This document shows positions 6,111 to 6,697 of a stretch of DNA of 6,697 nt, piece after piece. Below the pieces are notes generated by a model. It searched no databases and was not told the origin of the DNA. It saw only the letters and a program-made list of their open reading frames with translations. The first letter of the stretch is position 1. Each line of letters opens with the position of its first letter. The DNA comes from Pseudomonadota bacterium (GTDB lineage Bacteria; Pseudomonadota; Gammaproteobacteria; Xanthomonadales; Xanthomonadaceae). Made by a program: the position numbers and the translations under genes. Location of the stretch: positions 1 to 6,697 of the forward strand of contig JAEWBY010000017.1 in the NCBI GenBank assembly GCA_023390905.1. Direction: 5' to 3'.

Positions 6111-6401
6111 TTAGATCACGTTCGGATAGATGTAGTAGGCGATCACCCGCTGGATGAACATGATGATCAGGATCAGGATGATCGGCGAGATGTCGAGGCC
6201 GCCGAGATTCGGCATCAGATTGCGAATCGGCGCCAGCACCGGCTCGGTGATCCGGTAGAGGAACTCCGCCACGGCCGAAACGAACTGGTTGCGGGTGTTC
6301 ACCACGTTGAAGGCGATCAGCCAGGACAGGATCGCGGAAGCGATCAGCAGCCAGACGTAGAGATCGAGCACGATGTTGACGATGTCGAGAACGGCACGCA
6401 T
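6111..6401 (-). CDS. YggT family membrane protein
   Basis: A 96-residue inner-membrane protein with two hydrophobic segments (about 3-31 and 71-91) joined by the family hallmark RITEPVLAPIRNLMPNLGGLDISPI (50-73). YggT proteins are widespread and have been linked to osmotic tolerance and membrane or division functions, but no biochemical role is settled. I chose ATG 6401 because the protein then begins MRAVLDIVNIVLDLYVWLL, the expected start of the first helix. An open extension to 6485 adds 28 unremarkable residues and crosses the promoter-like region. No strong Shine-Dalgarno is visible. It is first in the operon with DUF167/YggU and folD, and diverges from the tRNA-Ala gene across a 187-base gap. 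A weak promoter-like pair (TTGTTT and TATCTA, minus strand, 17-base spacer containing seven G) lies about 55-80 bases upstream. Confidence 0.92.
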   Translation of the reverse strand: MRAVLDIVNIVLDLYVWLLIASAILSWLIAFNVVNTRNQFVSAVAEFLYRITEPVLAPIRNLMPNLGGLDISPIILILIIMFIQRVIAYYIYPNVI

Positions 6402-6518
6402 GGCGGGAAAACTCTGGCTTTCGGTCGGTGGAAAGAACCTTTTGCTAGATATCGGTACCCCCCCGCCCAAACAAGGGAAGTCCATGCCGTTAGGGCTAAA
6501 ACCGGGTTACTCCCGTCC

Positions 6519-6546
6519 TTGACTTGACCTTGGCAGGGACTTAAAT
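6519..6546 (+). promoter_or_regulatory. Sigma70-type promoter for tRNA-Ala
   Basis: The -35 element TTGACT (6519-6524, five of six consensus bases) and -10 element TTAAAT (6541-6546, four of six) are separated by 16 bases. The predicted start is near 6553, giving a leader of about 36 bases before the tRNA. A second TTGACC overlaps the first as TTGACTTGACC but is too close to the -10 to be used with it. The GC-rich stretch after the -10 (GGCGCCCGG) is typical of stringently controlled stable-RNA promoters; such control is inferred. Confidence 0.65.
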
Positions 6547-6560
6547 GGCGCCCGGTTGTC

Positions 6561-6582
6561 GGCCGCATTCACCAGAGCGGCC
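6561..6582 (+). other. Leader hairpin upstream of tRNA-Ala
   Basis: GGCCGC (6561-6566) and GCGGCC (6577-6582) form a perfect 6-bp inverted repeat across a 10-base loop, between the predicted transcription start and the tRNA 5' end (6589). It may be part of the pre-tRNA leader removed by RNase P, or a palindromic protein site. Confidence 0.45.
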
Positions 6583-6588
6583 AGCAAA

Positions 6589-6661
<73 letters not shown>

Positions 6662-6664
<3 letters not shown>

Positions 6665-6690
6665 CGCTTCGCCCTTCGGGCTACGCGTGG
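6662..6690 (+). terminator. Hairpin overlapping the tRNA 3' end
   Basis: CCACGC (6662-6667) pairs with GCGTGG (6685-6690) and GCCC (6671-6674) pairs with GGGC (6678-6681). A symmetric TTC/TAC internal loop lies between the stems and a TTC loop caps them. The left arm starts inside the encoded CCA of the tRNA. No T-run is seen before the window ends. It may be a terminator or processing hairpin, or a dispersed repeat that starts at the tRNA end. Confidence 0.55.
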
Positions 6691-6697
6691 CGCAGCC

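Noticed and set aside
6402..6485. 28-codon N-terminal extension of the YggT gene
   Set aside because: It adds non-hydrophobic residues not expected in the family, and crosses the promoter-like DNA; the ATG at 6401 gives the usual N-terminus.

Overview
The window looks like ordinary chromosomal DNA from a GC-rich alphaproteobacterium, most likely of the Bradyrhizobium/Rhodopseudomonas group. The reasons are the strong GC bias at third codon positions, the character of the predicted proteins, the full TTAA-N7-TTAAC (CtrA-type) motif, and dispersed palindromic repeats of a kind I associate with that group. The genus is an inference; no search was run.

Left block (1-1640, minus strand): a tight operon read right to left. 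It holds a secreted alpha/beta hydrolase with a complete Ser-Asp-His triad, a four-helix DUF2269 membrane protein that overlaps it by 4 bases (ATGA), and a Rossmann-fold NAD(P)-binding SDR/epimerase-like protein cut by the window edge. No pathway is known to me for this trio. A divergent intergenic region (1641-1905) carries the CtrA-like box upstream of a GNAT acetyltransferase.

Middle block (1906-4700, plus strand): GNAT acetyltransferase, family I inorganic pyrophosphatase (ppa) and a membrane-anchored M20 zinc peptidase of the PM20D1/carboxypeptidase S type. The gaps between them are rich in hairpins and include one REP-like palindrome. These may be separate transcription units rather than one operon.

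A 133-bp compound inverted repeat (4710-4842) separates the M20 gene from the convergent operon to its right. It is probably two inverted copies of a dispersed element and may act as a two-way terminator.

Right block (4853-6401, minus strand): YggT-family membrane protein, DUF167/YggU-family protein, then folD, very tightly packed. FolD interconverts one-carbon tetrahydrofolate species. YggT and YggU are conserved neighbours elsewhere, including in E. coli, but poorly understood. Divergent from this operon is a tRNA-Ala(CGC) gene with a good sigma70-type promoter, a leader hairpin and a 3' hairpin that overlaps its CCA end.

I see no CRISPR array, insertion sequence, phage gene, toxin-antitoxin pair or defence system. 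The main points of interest are regulatory and structural: the CtrA-like box, the compound repeat, the overlapping hairpins, and one substitution in a FolD signature motif.
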